The notes below the pieces were generated by a model, which saw only the letters and a program-made list of their open reading frames with translations, had not been told where the DNA came from and did not search any database. DNA of 11,964 bases from Bacillota bacterium (GTDB taxonomy: Bacteria > Bacillota > Tb-RUG-66), in assembly GCA_016288255.1 (NCBI GenBank), contig JAEEYS010000032.1:1-11964 (forward strand), written 5' to 3'. The translations under genes and the position numbers were made by a program. Of this stretch, positions 1 through 6,250 are shown piece after piece (position 1 is the first letter of the stretch; each line of letters starts with the position of its first letter).

Positions 1-1661
1 AATTCTTCATGTGTTCCCATCCCTTTGATCTCGCCGTCATCCAAAACCAAGATCTTGTCCGCCTTCATGATCGTGGATACTCGCTGGGCCACCACAATAA
101 TAGAGGCCTCTTTTGTCACTCGTTTCAATCCTTGTCTCAGCTTTGCATCCGTCTTAAAATCCAGCGCGGAAAAGCTGTCATCAAAGATATAGATCTCCGG
201 TTTTCTTACCAAAGCTCTGGCGATCGCCAATCTTTGCTTTTGTCCGCCGGATAAATTGGTTCCCGCCTGCGATATCGGCGCGTAAAGCCCTTCTTCCATC
301 TCCAAAACAAAATCTTTTGCCTGGGCTATATCCAAAGCTTCCATCAATTCTTCCTCTGTGGCGTCCTCTTTGCCGAAACGAAGATTGTCCGCTACCGTGC
401 CGCTGAATAAAAATGCTTTTTGCGGCACATAGCCGATCTTATCTCTGAGGCTCTCTTGTTCCACCTGGCGGATATCCGCTCCGTCCAGCAAAATACTGCC
501 TTCCGTTACGTCATAAAGCCGTGATATCAGTTTGATCAGTGTGGATTTCCCGCTGCCGGTACTGCCGATGATAGCAGTCGTTTCTCCCGGTTTTGTTTCA
601 AACGTAATATGCTTTAAAACCGGCTCCGCCGCTCCCGGATACGAAAAAGACACGTCCAAAAACTGCAGATGTCCTTTTTCATCCGCCCATTTTTGCGGTT
701 TTAAGGGATCTATAACGGTAGATTCCGTATTCAGTACTTCCTCGATCCTTTTTGCGGAAGCCATCGCCCGCGGTATCAAAATCATCATCATAGACGCCAT
801 GACCATGGCAAACATGATCATGGTCAAATACTGCACAAAAGCCATCAGCGATCCTACTTCCATATTGCCGGCAGAAATATGGTGACTCCCCAGCCATACG
901 ATTACGATCACCGCAAAGTTGAATCCAAACTGCATCACCGGCATCAAAGACGCCAGGATACGGTTTACTTTCATGGTCGTTTTCATCAAATCTATATTTG
1001 CCGCGTCAAACCGACGCTTTTCATACTCTTCTTTGTTAAAAGCCCGGATCACGCGGATCCCGGAAAGTTTTTCTCTCAAGATCTGATTCAGCTTATCCAG
1101 CTTTGTCTGCATCATGGTAAAAAAGGGCAAAAGCATCCGCACCAATAGAAACGCGCCCACGATCAAAAAGGGGATCACGATCACGATAATGGTGGTCAAT
1201 GTTTTGTTCTGGCGCATAGCCATCAGGATCCCGCCGATACTCATGACCGGCGCCATAAGCATGATCCTTAGTCCCATCAAAATAAAGTTTTGCAGCTGAT
1301 TGATATCATTGGTCGAGCGAACGATCAAAGAAGGGGCGCCAAACCGATCCACGTCGTCTCTGGAAAAATACTCTACTTTGGTAAAGATCTTTTCTCGCAG
1401 CACTTTTCCGTATCCCATGGACGTTCTGGCAAAGAAATAGTTTGCTGTAACGGCACATATCACAGACAGTAAAGCAATGATAAGCATTTCAGCGCCCATT
1501 TTCAAAATATAAGCAATATCGCCTTTCGCCATTCCTCTGTTTACGATATAAGACATAACCGTCGGCAAATAGAGTTCTGTCAACGCCTGTAAAAAAACGG
1601 CCACCACAGAAATAAGAATCAGCGCTTTGAACGGTTTTAAATAGCTCAATACTTTTTTCAC
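1..1661 (-). CDS. ABC exporter half-subunit (TMD-NBD fusion), degenerate NBD; C-terminus off window
   Basis: About 553 codons are visible. The frame stays open to the left edge, so the last few residues are missing. The start is a GTG at 1661, with AGGAG (1670-1674) eight bases upstream, giving an N-terminus of VKKVLSYLKPFKAL. The first ~320 residues are a hydrophobic type-IV exporter membrane domain. The nucleotide-binding domain follows: Walker A GSTGSGKST at about 366-374, signature LSGGQ at 470-474, Walker B ending IFDD (Asp494-Asp495), and VAQRVST at 523-529. The residue after the Walker B Asp is Asp495 where catalytic Glu is usual, and the H-loop position is Gln526 instead of His. In the family this pattern marks the degenerate half of heterodimeric exporters such as BmrCD or TM287/288. 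I infer it pairs with a second half-transporter just beyond the left edge. The substrate (drug, peptide or lipid) cannot be read from sequence. Confidence 0.93.
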   Translation of the reverse strand, partial: MKKVLSYLKPFKALILISVVAVFLQALTELYLPTVMSYIVNRGMAKGDIAYILKMGAEMLIIALLSVICAVTANYFFARTSMGYGKVLREKIFTKVEYFSRDDVDRFGAPSLIVRSTNDINQLQNFILMGLRIMLMAPVMSIGGILMAMRQNKTLTTIIVIVIPFLIVGAFLLVRMLLPFFTMMQTKLDKLNQILREKLSGIRVIRAFNKEEYEKRRFDAANIDLMKTTMKVNRILASLMPVMQFGFNFAVIVIVWLGSHHISAGNMEVGSLMAFVQYLTMIMFAMVMASMMMILIPRAMASAKRIEEVLNTESTVIDPLKPQKWADEKGHLQFLDVSFSYPGAAEPVLKHITFETKPGETTAIIGSTGSGKSTLIKLISRLYDVTEGSILLDGADIRQVEQESLRDKIGYVPQKAFLFSGTVADNLRFGKEDATEEELMEALDIAQAKDFVLEMEEGLYAPISQAGTNLSGGQKQRLAIARALVRKPEIYIFDDSFSALDFKTDAKLRQGLKRVTKEASIIVVAQRVSTIMKADKILVLDDGEIKGMGTHEE

Positions 1662-1691
1662 GTAAATTACTCCTATATATCTTCCATCCGT

Positions 1692-1726
1692 TGTGTTCTT
1701 TGTTATATTCCGTGTCGCAGAACACA
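1692..1726. promoter_or_regulatory. 8-bp inverted repeat in the leader of the ABC transporter gene
   Basis: TGTGTTCT (1692-1699) and AGAACACA (1719-1726) are perfect inverted copies separated by 19 bases. They lie between the terminator of the upstream gene and the ribosome binding site of the ABC subunit. A weak TATAAC -10 candidate on the minus strand (1702-1707) falls inside the spacer, with no good -35. It could be an operator for a local repressor or an RNA stem; an 8-bp match can also arise by chance. Confidence 0.3.
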
Positions 1727-1751
1727 TCTTTTCTTATCTTTCCCATCTAAC

Positions 1752-1783
1752 AAAAATAAATCAGGACAACCTGATTTATTTTT
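1752..1783 (-). terminator. Intrinsic terminator after the TSCPD gene
   Basis: A perfect 14-bp stem (1752-1765 with 1770-1783) closes a 4-base loop. It lies about 10 bases after the minus-strand stop codon of the TSCPD gene (1794-1796). Read on the minus strand, the outer part of the stem and the flank are rich in T (TTTATTTTTG). The stem is A/T-rich with only a short G/C core, so its strength is uncertain. Confidence 0.7.
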
Positions 1784-1793
1784 CTGTCTTCCC

Positions 1794-2048
1794 TTATCCT
1801 ATTTGTGCCGCTTTATACTGTTCCAATGCTTTTGTCAATTGATCCGGGCAGGAAGTCGGTTTGTCTTGACACCGAATCCCTTTTAAGCGGGCGATCACGT
1901 CGTCTACTTTCATCCCTTCCACCAAAGCGGAGATCCCTTTCAAATTTCCGTTGCAGCCGTTGATATACTCTACTTTGGTCAATCTATCGTCTTCAATTTC
2001 AAAATGGATTTCTGTGGAACAAGTTCCTTTTGTTTTATATCGATACAT
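1794..2048 (-). CDS. Small TSCPD domain-containing protein (TIGR03905-like)
   Basis: This 84-residue protein starts MYRYKTKGTCST and carries the eponymous TSCPD motif at residues 65-69. It matches what I recall of the stand-alone TSCPD family (TIGR03905), a domain also found at the C-terminus of some class II ribonucleotide reductases. Four cysteines (10, 32, 60, 67) lie at family-typical places: TCS, GCNGN, RCQ and SCPD. They could bind a metal or redox centre, which is inference. The length fits the stand-alone family. GGAAGAG about six bases before ATG serves as ribosome binding site. It is probably monocistronic, with its own terminator on the left and a divergent gene on the right. No neighbour points to a pathway and the biochemical function is unknown. 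It is predicted to be soluble, with no signal peptide. Confidence 0.87.
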   Translation of the reverse strand: MYRYKTKGTCSTEIHFEIEDDRLTKVEYINGCNGNLKGISALVEGMKVDDVIARLKGIRCQDKPTSCPDQLTKALEQYKAAQIG

Positions 2049-2094
2049 TTTTTCTCTTCCTTTTCTGTTTGTCCTCTGTTTCTACTGTTTTTCT

Positions 2095-2100
2095 ATTATA
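2095..2100 (-). promoter_or_regulatory. Candidate -10 box for the TSCPD gene
   Basis: A perfect TATAAT on the minus strand lies about 47 bases upstream of the TSCPD start codon. The best -35 at 17-base spacing is a weak TTTCTT. Only the -10 is convincing. Confidence 0.45.
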
Positions 2101-2167
2101 CATAAAACCGATCAAAAAAGAAATACTTTCTCAAAATTCTTTTTCCCCATTTCAAAAGCATTTGGTC

Positions 2168-2196
2168 TTTTCAGTTTTTTTTCTATATGCTACAAT
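2168..2196 (+). promoter_or_regulatory. Promoter of the DUF3601-like membrane protein gene
   Basis: TTTTCA (2168-2173), a 17-base spacer, then TACAAT (2191-2196) preceded by TGC, which forms an extended -10. The predicted start of transcription is near 2203, giving a leader of about 40 bases. This fits a sigma-A promoter with a modest -35 compensated by the TGn element. It is divergent from the TSCPD promoter. Confidence 0.55.
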
Positions 2197-2242
2197 AAGA
2201 AAAATGATTTTATTTTTTGTCTAAATCATCTTAGAGGTTCTT

Positions 2243-2824
2243 ATGATCAAGTTAAAACAGTTAAAAAAGCAAAGAAGAATATATCTATTTTATATCCTGC
2301 TGTTTGGCGTAGGCCTTTTTCTTTTAGGCGCTTTTCTTGCCCTGGGCGTCTCTCCTTCTTTTCTCAGCAAAGCGGTACACACCACTTTATTTCCCGCTTT
2401 GATGGAGTATTTGCAAACAGACGGGCTGCGCTACTTCATTACCGGACTGGGCCTTTTATTTTTGGGAACAGGCGCCTATATCATCCGTTATTTTTGCAAA
2501 AGAATCTCTTATTTGAATGCGTATGAAATGTCCACCATTACCATGGACCAAGCTTTTGATCTGTTATATCCCGGCCGGGTCTATCATGTTATCAAAGAAT
2601 TCACCGATTTCAAAGGGGACCTTCACAGCGTCGGTGAAGAATGGGTCTTGACCAAGATCACCTGGTATCCCCATGAAAGCATGTTCACCCTTTATGCGGA
2701 CCGTAAAGTTTATATCGAAGCGATCCCCTTAAAGCTTGCCAAAGGGTATCAAGGCATCGTGGTCAACTATATCTACGAATATATCGTGGAAAAGGATCTT
2801 TTAAAAGAAAATCCTCCCGCGTAA
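2243..2824 (+). CDS. Two-helix membrane protein with DUF3601-like C-terminal domain
   Basis: The protein has 193 residues, with AGAGG five bases before the ATG. The N-terminus is strongly basic (MIKLKQLKKQRR), followed by two predicted transmembrane helices at about 13-35 and 63-84, so both ends should face the cytoplasm. Residues 108-181 form a soluble domain beginning YPGRVYHVIKEFTDFKGD and continuing HSVGEEW, a tryptophan/tyrosine-rich stretch (TKITWYPHES) and a closing YIYEYIVEK. I recognise this pattern as resembling DUF3601, a small domain of unknown function, but this is recall and not a search. The positive-inside charge pattern and lack of a signal peptidase site argue against secretion. 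It stands alone between a divergent gene and a convergent one, so context gives no role. The domain may sense or bind something at the membrane, which is speculation. Confidence 0.85.
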   Translation: MIKLKQLKKQRRIYLFYILLFGVGLFLLGAFLALGVSPSFLSKAVHTTLFPALMEYLQTDGLRYFITGLGLLFLGTGAYIIRYFCKRISYLNAYEMSTITMDQAFDLLYPGRVYHVIKEFTDFKGDLHSVGEEWVLTKITWYPHESMFTLYADRKVYIEAIPLKLAKGYQGIVVNYIYEYIVEKDLLKENPPA

Positions 2825-2852
2825 ACATATTTTGGTTCACTGTTCTAAAATA

Positions 2853-2889
2853 AAAACAGGTATGAAATCTTCATACCTGTTTTCTTTTT
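2853..2889. terminator. Bidirectional intrinsic terminator
   Basis: A 14-bp perfect stem (2853-2866 with 2870-2883, core ACAGGTATGAA) closes a 3-base loop. On the plus strand it is followed by TTTCTTTTT, and on the minus strand it is also flanked by a T-rich tract. It sits between convergent genes. Its plus-strand T tract overlaps the minus-strand stop codon of the aldehyde dehydrogenase (2888-2890), so it should also stop transcripts from that side. Confidence 0.85.
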
Positions 2890-4267
2890 ACTTCAGTGTT
2901 TTTTTCAATAAAGTATATTTTGTTTTGCCCTTATAAGGCGGATAACGAAGAGGCAGATCCAGCCATAAGGATTTGTCTACAATGCTCTTTCTGTGGGTAA
3001 ACGTTTCATAGCTGGCTTTCCCGTGATAATTCCCCATGCCGCTTTCTCCCACACCGCCAAAAGGCGCTTCGTGTCCTGCCACATGGATAATGGTATCGTT
3101 GATGACACCGCCGCCAAAAGACAATTCCCCCACGATCCGTTCTTTTTCCGCCTTATTGGAGGTAAAAAGATAAAGCGCCAAAGGCTTTGGCTGTTCTTTT
3201 TGATAATCCACTACTTTCTTCAAGCTTTTATAAGGGATCAAAGGCAAGATCGGACCAAAGATCTCTTCTTCCATCAAAGGCGAATCCATGTGGGTCACTT
3301 CTACCAAAGTAGGCGCGATCTTTAATTGTTCCCGCTTGATCCCTCCGCCGAAAATGATCTGCTCTTGCTGCAGCAGCTTCAGCAGACGCTCAAAATGCTT
3401 TTCATTGATGATCTTAGGGTATTCTTCGTTGTCCAAAGGCGTGGGATAAAAATCGAACACCGCTTTTTTGTATTCTTCGATAAATTCCTGCATGACCGAT
3501 TCGTGCACAAAAACATGATCCGGCGCCACACAGGTCTGTCCCGCGTTAACGAGCTTTCCCCACGCGATCCGTTTGGCCGCATAACGGATATTGGCCGTTT
3601 TATCTATAATACAAGGACTTTTACCGCCTAATTCCAGCACCACCGGCGTTAGATTCTGGCTTGCTTTTTCCAACACCACTTTTCCTACCCTGCCGCTGCC
3701 GGTAAAAAAGATCTTATCAAATTTTTCTTCCAATAAAATTTGATTTTCTTCCCGGCCCCCCAGGACCACTTTTACAAATTCTTCGTGAAAGCATTCCGTC
3801 AAGATCTTATCCACCACTTTAGCCGTATGCGCCGCATAATTGGAAGGCTTCACGATCGCCGTATTCCCGCCGCCGATAGCGCCGATCAACGGCATCATCG
3901 CCAATTGAAAAGGATAATTCCAAGGGGATAAAATCAGCACTTTCCCATAGGGTTCCTTATAGATCCTGCTTTTGGCATGAAAATAGATCACCGAAGTTTT
4001 GACTCTTTCCGTCCGCGCCCATTTGTCCAAATGTTTCAAAAAATAATTGATCTCCTCATAGACCTGCCCGATTTCCGTGGCATAAGCCTCAAAGTTCGAT
4101 TTATTCAAGTCCAGATTCAGCGCCAAGAGGACCTCTTTTTCATGCTTTTGAATGGTCTGTTTCAGCAATTTCAATGATTCTTTCCGAAAGCCGATGCTCT
4201 TTGTGATCTCTGTTTTAAAAAACCGATCCTGTAGTTCCAAGATCCGCTTTAATTCCATCCGTTCCAA
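2888..4267 (-). CDS. NAD(P)-dependent aldehyde dehydrogenase, class 3 type
   Basis: The enzyme oxidises aldehydes to carboxylic acids with NAD(P)+. Using a TTG start at 4267 the protein has 459 residues, typical of class 3 ALDHs. Key elements in order are the SPWNYPF oxyanion motif (Asn117), FTGSGRVG in the cofactor fold, the general base Glu212 in LELGGKSP, the nucleophile Cys246 in NAGQTC, and EEEIFGPILP. Glu212 and Cys246 sit close to Glu209 and Cys243 of mammalian ALDH3A1. The TTG is preferred because AGGAGG (4275-4280, minus strand) lies exactly seven bases upstream. The next ATG (4258) is 16 bases from that site, and an upstream in-frame ATG (4303) would place the site inside the coding region. 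The C-terminus is rich in prolines and lysines. No partner gene is adjacent, so the substrate, possibly fatty or amino-acid-derived aldehydes, is unknown. Confidence 0.93.
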   Translation of the reverse strand: MERMELKRILELQDRFFKTEITKSIGFRKESLKLLKQTIQKHEKEVLLALNLDLNKSNFEAYATEIGQVYEEINYFLKHLDKWARTERVKTSVIYFHAKSRIYKEPYGKVLILSPWNYPFQLAMMPLIGAIGGGNTAIVKPSNYAAHTAKVVDKILTECFHEEFVKVVLGGREENQILLEEKFDKIFFTGSGRVGKVVLEKASQNLTPVVLELGGKSPCIIDKTANIRYAAKRIAWGKLVNAGQTCVAPDHVFVHESVMQEFIEEYKKAVFDFYPTPLDNEEYPKIINEKHFERLLKLLQQEQIIFGGGIKREQLKIAPTLVEVTHMDSPLMEEEIFGPILPLIPYKSLKKVVDYQKEQPKPLALYLFTSNKAEKERIVGELSFGGGVINDTIIHVAGHEAPFGGVGESGMGNYHGKASYETFTHRKSIVDKSLWLDLPLRYPPYKGKTKYTLLKKTLK

Positions 4268-4305
4268 TCCGATCCCTCCTCTTTTCTTCCTTTTTCTATG
4301 CATAA

Positions 4306-4318
4306 CATGCCCTGCATG
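4306..4318. repeat. Small palindrome in the ALDH leader
   Basis: CATGC and GCATG flank a 3-base CCT spacer, in the untranslated leader between the predicted ALDH promoter and its ribosome binding site. It could be a short operator or a weak RNA hairpin. Five base pairs alone are weak evidence. Confidence 0.25.
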
Positions 4319-4343
4319 ATCTTATTCTTATTATGGTGGTTCT

Positions 4344-4349
4344 ATTATA
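4344..4349 (-). promoter_or_regulatory. Candidate extended -10 promoter of the ALDH gene
   Basis: The minus strand reads TGATATAAT, a perfect -10 hexamer preceded by a TGn extension. The base content upstream is A/T-rich. At 17-base spacing the -35 is TCATCA (4367-4372), only three of six matches. The predicted transcript would have a leader of about 70 bases before the TTG start. It is divergent from the gcv promoter, with the two -10 boxes about 100 bases apart. Confidence 0.5.
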
Positions 4350-4426
4350 TCACAAAAAATAAAAAATGATGATTTTCTCTTTTCTTTACTATGTGTATTC
4401 TCCCTTTATATTTTTCCCTGAAAGAA

Positions 4427-4456
4427 TTGACATTATTTTATACGCTACTATATAAT
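4427..4456 (+). promoter_or_regulatory. Consensus sigma-A promoter of the gcv operon
   Basis: TTGACA (4427-4432), an 18-base spacer, then TATAAT (4451-4456): both hexamers match consensus perfectly. Transcription should start near 4463, giving a leader of about 280 bases that contains the whole glycine riboswitch. A promoter this strong suggests that control lies mainly in the leader RNA and not in initiation. Confidence 0.85.
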
Positions 4457-4489
4457 AAAATCGGTAAGAAACCTACTTAAAACAATAAA

Positions 4490-4670
4490 ACAGGATGGAT
4501 GATGTTTCCGGGAGAGACCAAACCGGCGCCGAAGGGGAGATTGCGCAAAAAACTCTCAGGCAAAAGTACCGGAAACGGACAGACTCTGGAGAGCTATTTT
4601 TAGCACCGAAGAAGCAATTTTAACAAGTTCTTCTTGTTAAAAGAATCTTTCAGGTCAAACGGCAGAGGCG
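4490..4670 (+). promoter_or_regulatory. Tandem glycine riboswitch (gcvT leader)
   Basis: The RNA binds glycine and controls the downstream glycine cleavage operon. Aptamer 1 shows GGGAGAGACC, GGCGCCGAAGGGG, ACTCTCAGG and CAAAAGTACC, with an outer stem GTTTCCGG (4504-4511) pairing CCGGAAAC (4569-4576). The linker reads ACTCTGGAGAGC. Aptamer 2 shows AGCACCGAAGAAGC, TCTTTCAGGTC and ACGGCAGAGG. It contains a perfect 10-bp hairpin (4618-4627 with 4633-4642). These conserved blocks match the known glycine class in Bacillus subtilis and Vibrio cholerae. Aptamer 1 is unusually compact: only about five bases separate its GAGACC and GGCGCC blocks, where the B. subtilis RNA has a hairpin. An intrinsic terminator directly follows, so I infer an ON switch in which glycine favours read-through. 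Confidence 0.95.
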
Positions 4671-4693
4671 CGTTATTCTTAACGCGTCTTTTT
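4664..4693 (+). terminator. Riboswitch expression-platform terminator
   Basis: GGCGCGTTA (4667-4675) pairs with TAACGCGTC (4680-4688), nine base pairs with one G-U, over a TTCT loop and followed by TTTTT. The 5' arm begins inside the last conserved block of aptamer 2 (GGCAGAGG, 4661-4668). Ligand-stabilised pairing of that block should therefore compete with the terminator stem. It lies upstream of gcvT and acts within the leader. Confidence 0.85.
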
Positions 4694-4744
4694 ATGTGTT
4701 TTATTTTAGTTTTATTTTATATGTTTTATTATGGAGGAGACCAA

Positions 4745-5836
4745 ATGGCACAAAAAACGCCGCTCTATGAAGAGCATGTAAAGCTAAACGGAAAAATAGT
4801 AGATTTTGCAGGTTGGATGCTGCCCATTCAATATAAAACGGGGATCATCGCCGAACACAACGCTGTAAGGCAAAAAGCAGGCCTTTTTGACGTATCTCAT
4901 ATGGGAGAATTCTCTGTTACGGGAAAAGACGCTTTTTCAACTTTACAGCACGTCGTCACCATGGACTTATCCGATATGGCAGACGGACAGATCCATTACT
5001 CACCCATGTGTTATCCGGATGGTGGTGTCATAGACGACCTGCTCATCTATCGCAAAAGCGAAACTTCTTATCTTGTGGTAGTCAACGCTGCCAACATTGA
5101 AAAAGACTACGAGTGGATCGCTTCACATTTGGTGGGAGAAGTGGATTTCCAAAATATTTCAGATCAAGTCGCTCAAGTCGCCCTGCAGGGTCCCTTATCT
5201 GACACCATTTTGGAAAAAGTAACAGACAAAAAAAATATTCCGGAAAAGTATTATACTTTTTTGGATCAGGTTCCGGTCGCAGGCCGCCCTTGCCTGATTT
5301 CCAGAACAGGATATACGGGTGAAGACGGATTTGAGATCTATCTTGCGCCGGAAGACGCTCCTTATATTTGGAACACGCTGCTTGCGGCAGGAAAAGAAGA
5401 AGGCCTCATCCCTTGCGGACTGGGCGCCCGGGACACCCTTCGCCTGGAAGCGACATTGCCGTTATACGGCCATGAGCTCAGCAGCACCATCAATCCTTAT
5501 CAAGCAAAATTGGGGCTTTTCGTAAAATTGAACAAAGAAGAGTTCATCGGCAAAGAAGCTTTGACAAATCTCAAAGCCACCACCGATAAAAAACGTGTCT
5601 GCCTTGTTTTAGTGGACCGCGGCATCGCAAGAGCCGGAGACAAGATCTATCATGGCGATGTCCCGGTAGGAGAAGTCCTTTCCGGTACCCATTCCCCTAC
5701 CTTAGGCAAAGCCATCGCAACCGCCATCGTTCCGGTTTCTTTAAATGAAATAGGAACTGTGCTCACCATCGATGTCAGAGGAAAGATGTTAAAGGCTGAA
5801 GTGGTTGCTTCACCTTTCTATAAAAGAAATCAATAA
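4745..5836 (+). CDS. gcvT: Glycine cleavage system T protein (aminomethyltransferase)
   Basis: GcvT takes the aminomethyl group from lipoylated GcvH, transfers its methylene to tetrahydrofolate and releases ammonia. The protein has 363 residues, normal for bacterial GcvT. Visible motifs are LYEEHVKLNGKIVDFAGWMLPIQY near the N-terminus, FDVSHMGE at 48-55, the folate-site block GGVIDDLLIY (93-102) with the catalytic Asp pair 97/98, RTGYTGEDGFE, and CGLGARDTLRLEA. The start is the ATG at 4745, with GGAGGAGA at 4733-4740. An in-frame ATG at 4634 would add 37 hydrophobic residues, but it lies inside the riboswitch and its terminator, so it is rejected. It is the first gene of the gcv operon and 30 bases separate it from gcvH. 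Expression should rise with glycine through the leader RNA. Confidence 0.97.
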   Translation: MAQKTPLYEEHVKLNGKIVDFAGWMLPIQYKTGIIAEHNAVRQKAGLFDVSHMGEFSVTGKDAFSTLQHVVTMDLSDMADGQIHYSPMCYPDGGVIDDLLIYRKSETSYLVVVNAANIEKDYEWIASHLVGEVDFQNISDQVAQVALQGPLSDTILEKVTDKKNIPEKYYTFLDQVPVAGRPCLISRTGYTGEDGFEIYLAPEDAPYIWNTLLAAGKEEGLIPCGLGARDTLRLEATLPLYGHELSSTINPYQAKLGLFVKLNKEEFIGKEALTNLKATTDKKRVCLVLVDRGIARAGDKIYHGDVPVGEVLSGTHSPTLGKAIATAIVPVSLNEIGTVLTIDVRGKMLKAEVVASPFYKRNQ

Positions 5837-5866
5837 TAAAAATAATAAATTGGAGGAGAAACAATA

Positions 5867-6247
5867 ATGAATATTCCAAACGACTATTTTTACAGTAAAT
5901 CTCATGAATGGATAAAATTTCTGGATGACACAACAGCATTGATCGGTATTACAGACTTTGCGCAAAGTGAATTAGGCGATATCGTATTTGTAAACCTGCC
6001 GGAAGTAGAAGACACCATCGAAGTGGAAGACTCTTTTGCGGATGTGGAATCTGTAAAAGCGGTTTCCGATATCTATTCTCCCGTTGCGGGCACAGTCAGC
6101 AAAATCAACGAAGAACTTTTTGATTCTCCCGAACTGATCAACGAAAGTCCTTATGACGCATGGCTGATCGAAGTATCTGATATCACGGAAAAAGACGACC
6201 TTTTGACAGCGGAAGAATATGAAGCTTTTCTTTCCGAGGAGGCTTAA
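5867..6247 (+). CDS. gcvH: Glycine cleavage system H protein (lipoyl carrier)
   Basis: GcvH is the soluble carrier whose lipoyl arm shuttles the aminomethyl intermediate between GcvP, GcvT and Lpd. It has 126 residues, the usual size. The lipoylation site is Lys64 in ESVKAVSD, the same position as in E. coli GcvH. The N-terminal block YSKSHEWIK and the ITDFAQSELGDIVFVNLPEVE block are typical of the family. The acidic C-terminal tail (TAEEYEAFLSEEA) is also normal. GGAGG lies ten bases before the ATG. The stop codon is only three bases before gcvPA, and the gcvPA ribosome binding site (GAGGAGG) sits within the last gcvH codons, suggesting translational coupling. The lipoate ligase fragment at the right end of the window is a likely source of its cofactor. 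Confidence 0.97.
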   Translation: MNIPNDYFYSKSHEWIKFLDDTTALIGITDFAQSELGDIVFVNLPEVEDTIEVEDSFADVESVKAVSDIYSPVAGTVSKINEELFDSPELINESPYDAWLIEVSDITEKDDLLTAEEYEAFLSEEA

Positions 6248-6250
6248 TCC

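Noticed and set aside
1489..1746. 85-residue minus-strand open frame near the ABC gene start
   Set aside because: It is out of frame with the clear ABC exporter reading (GTG at 1661) and has no recognisable features.
1951..2526. 191-codon plus-strand open frame rich in Phe/Ser
   Set aside because: It overlaps the TSCPD gene, both promoters and the DUF3601-like gene in another frame; its composition is that of an A/T-rich shadow.
2993..4177. Several plus-strand open frames within the ALDH region
   Set aside because: They are antisense to an intact ALDH with all catalytic motifs and show no family features.
4618..4642. Perfect 10-bp hairpin considered as a separate terminator
   Set aside because: No T run follows it and it sits between conserved blocks of glycine aptamer 2, so it is the aptamer's internal stem.
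4634..4744. Possible 37-residue hydrophobic N-terminal extension of GcvT
   Set aside because: It overlaps aptamer 2 and the riboswitch terminator, has no ribosome binding site, and the ATG at 4745 has a strong GGAGGAGA and gives the family's normal N-terminus.
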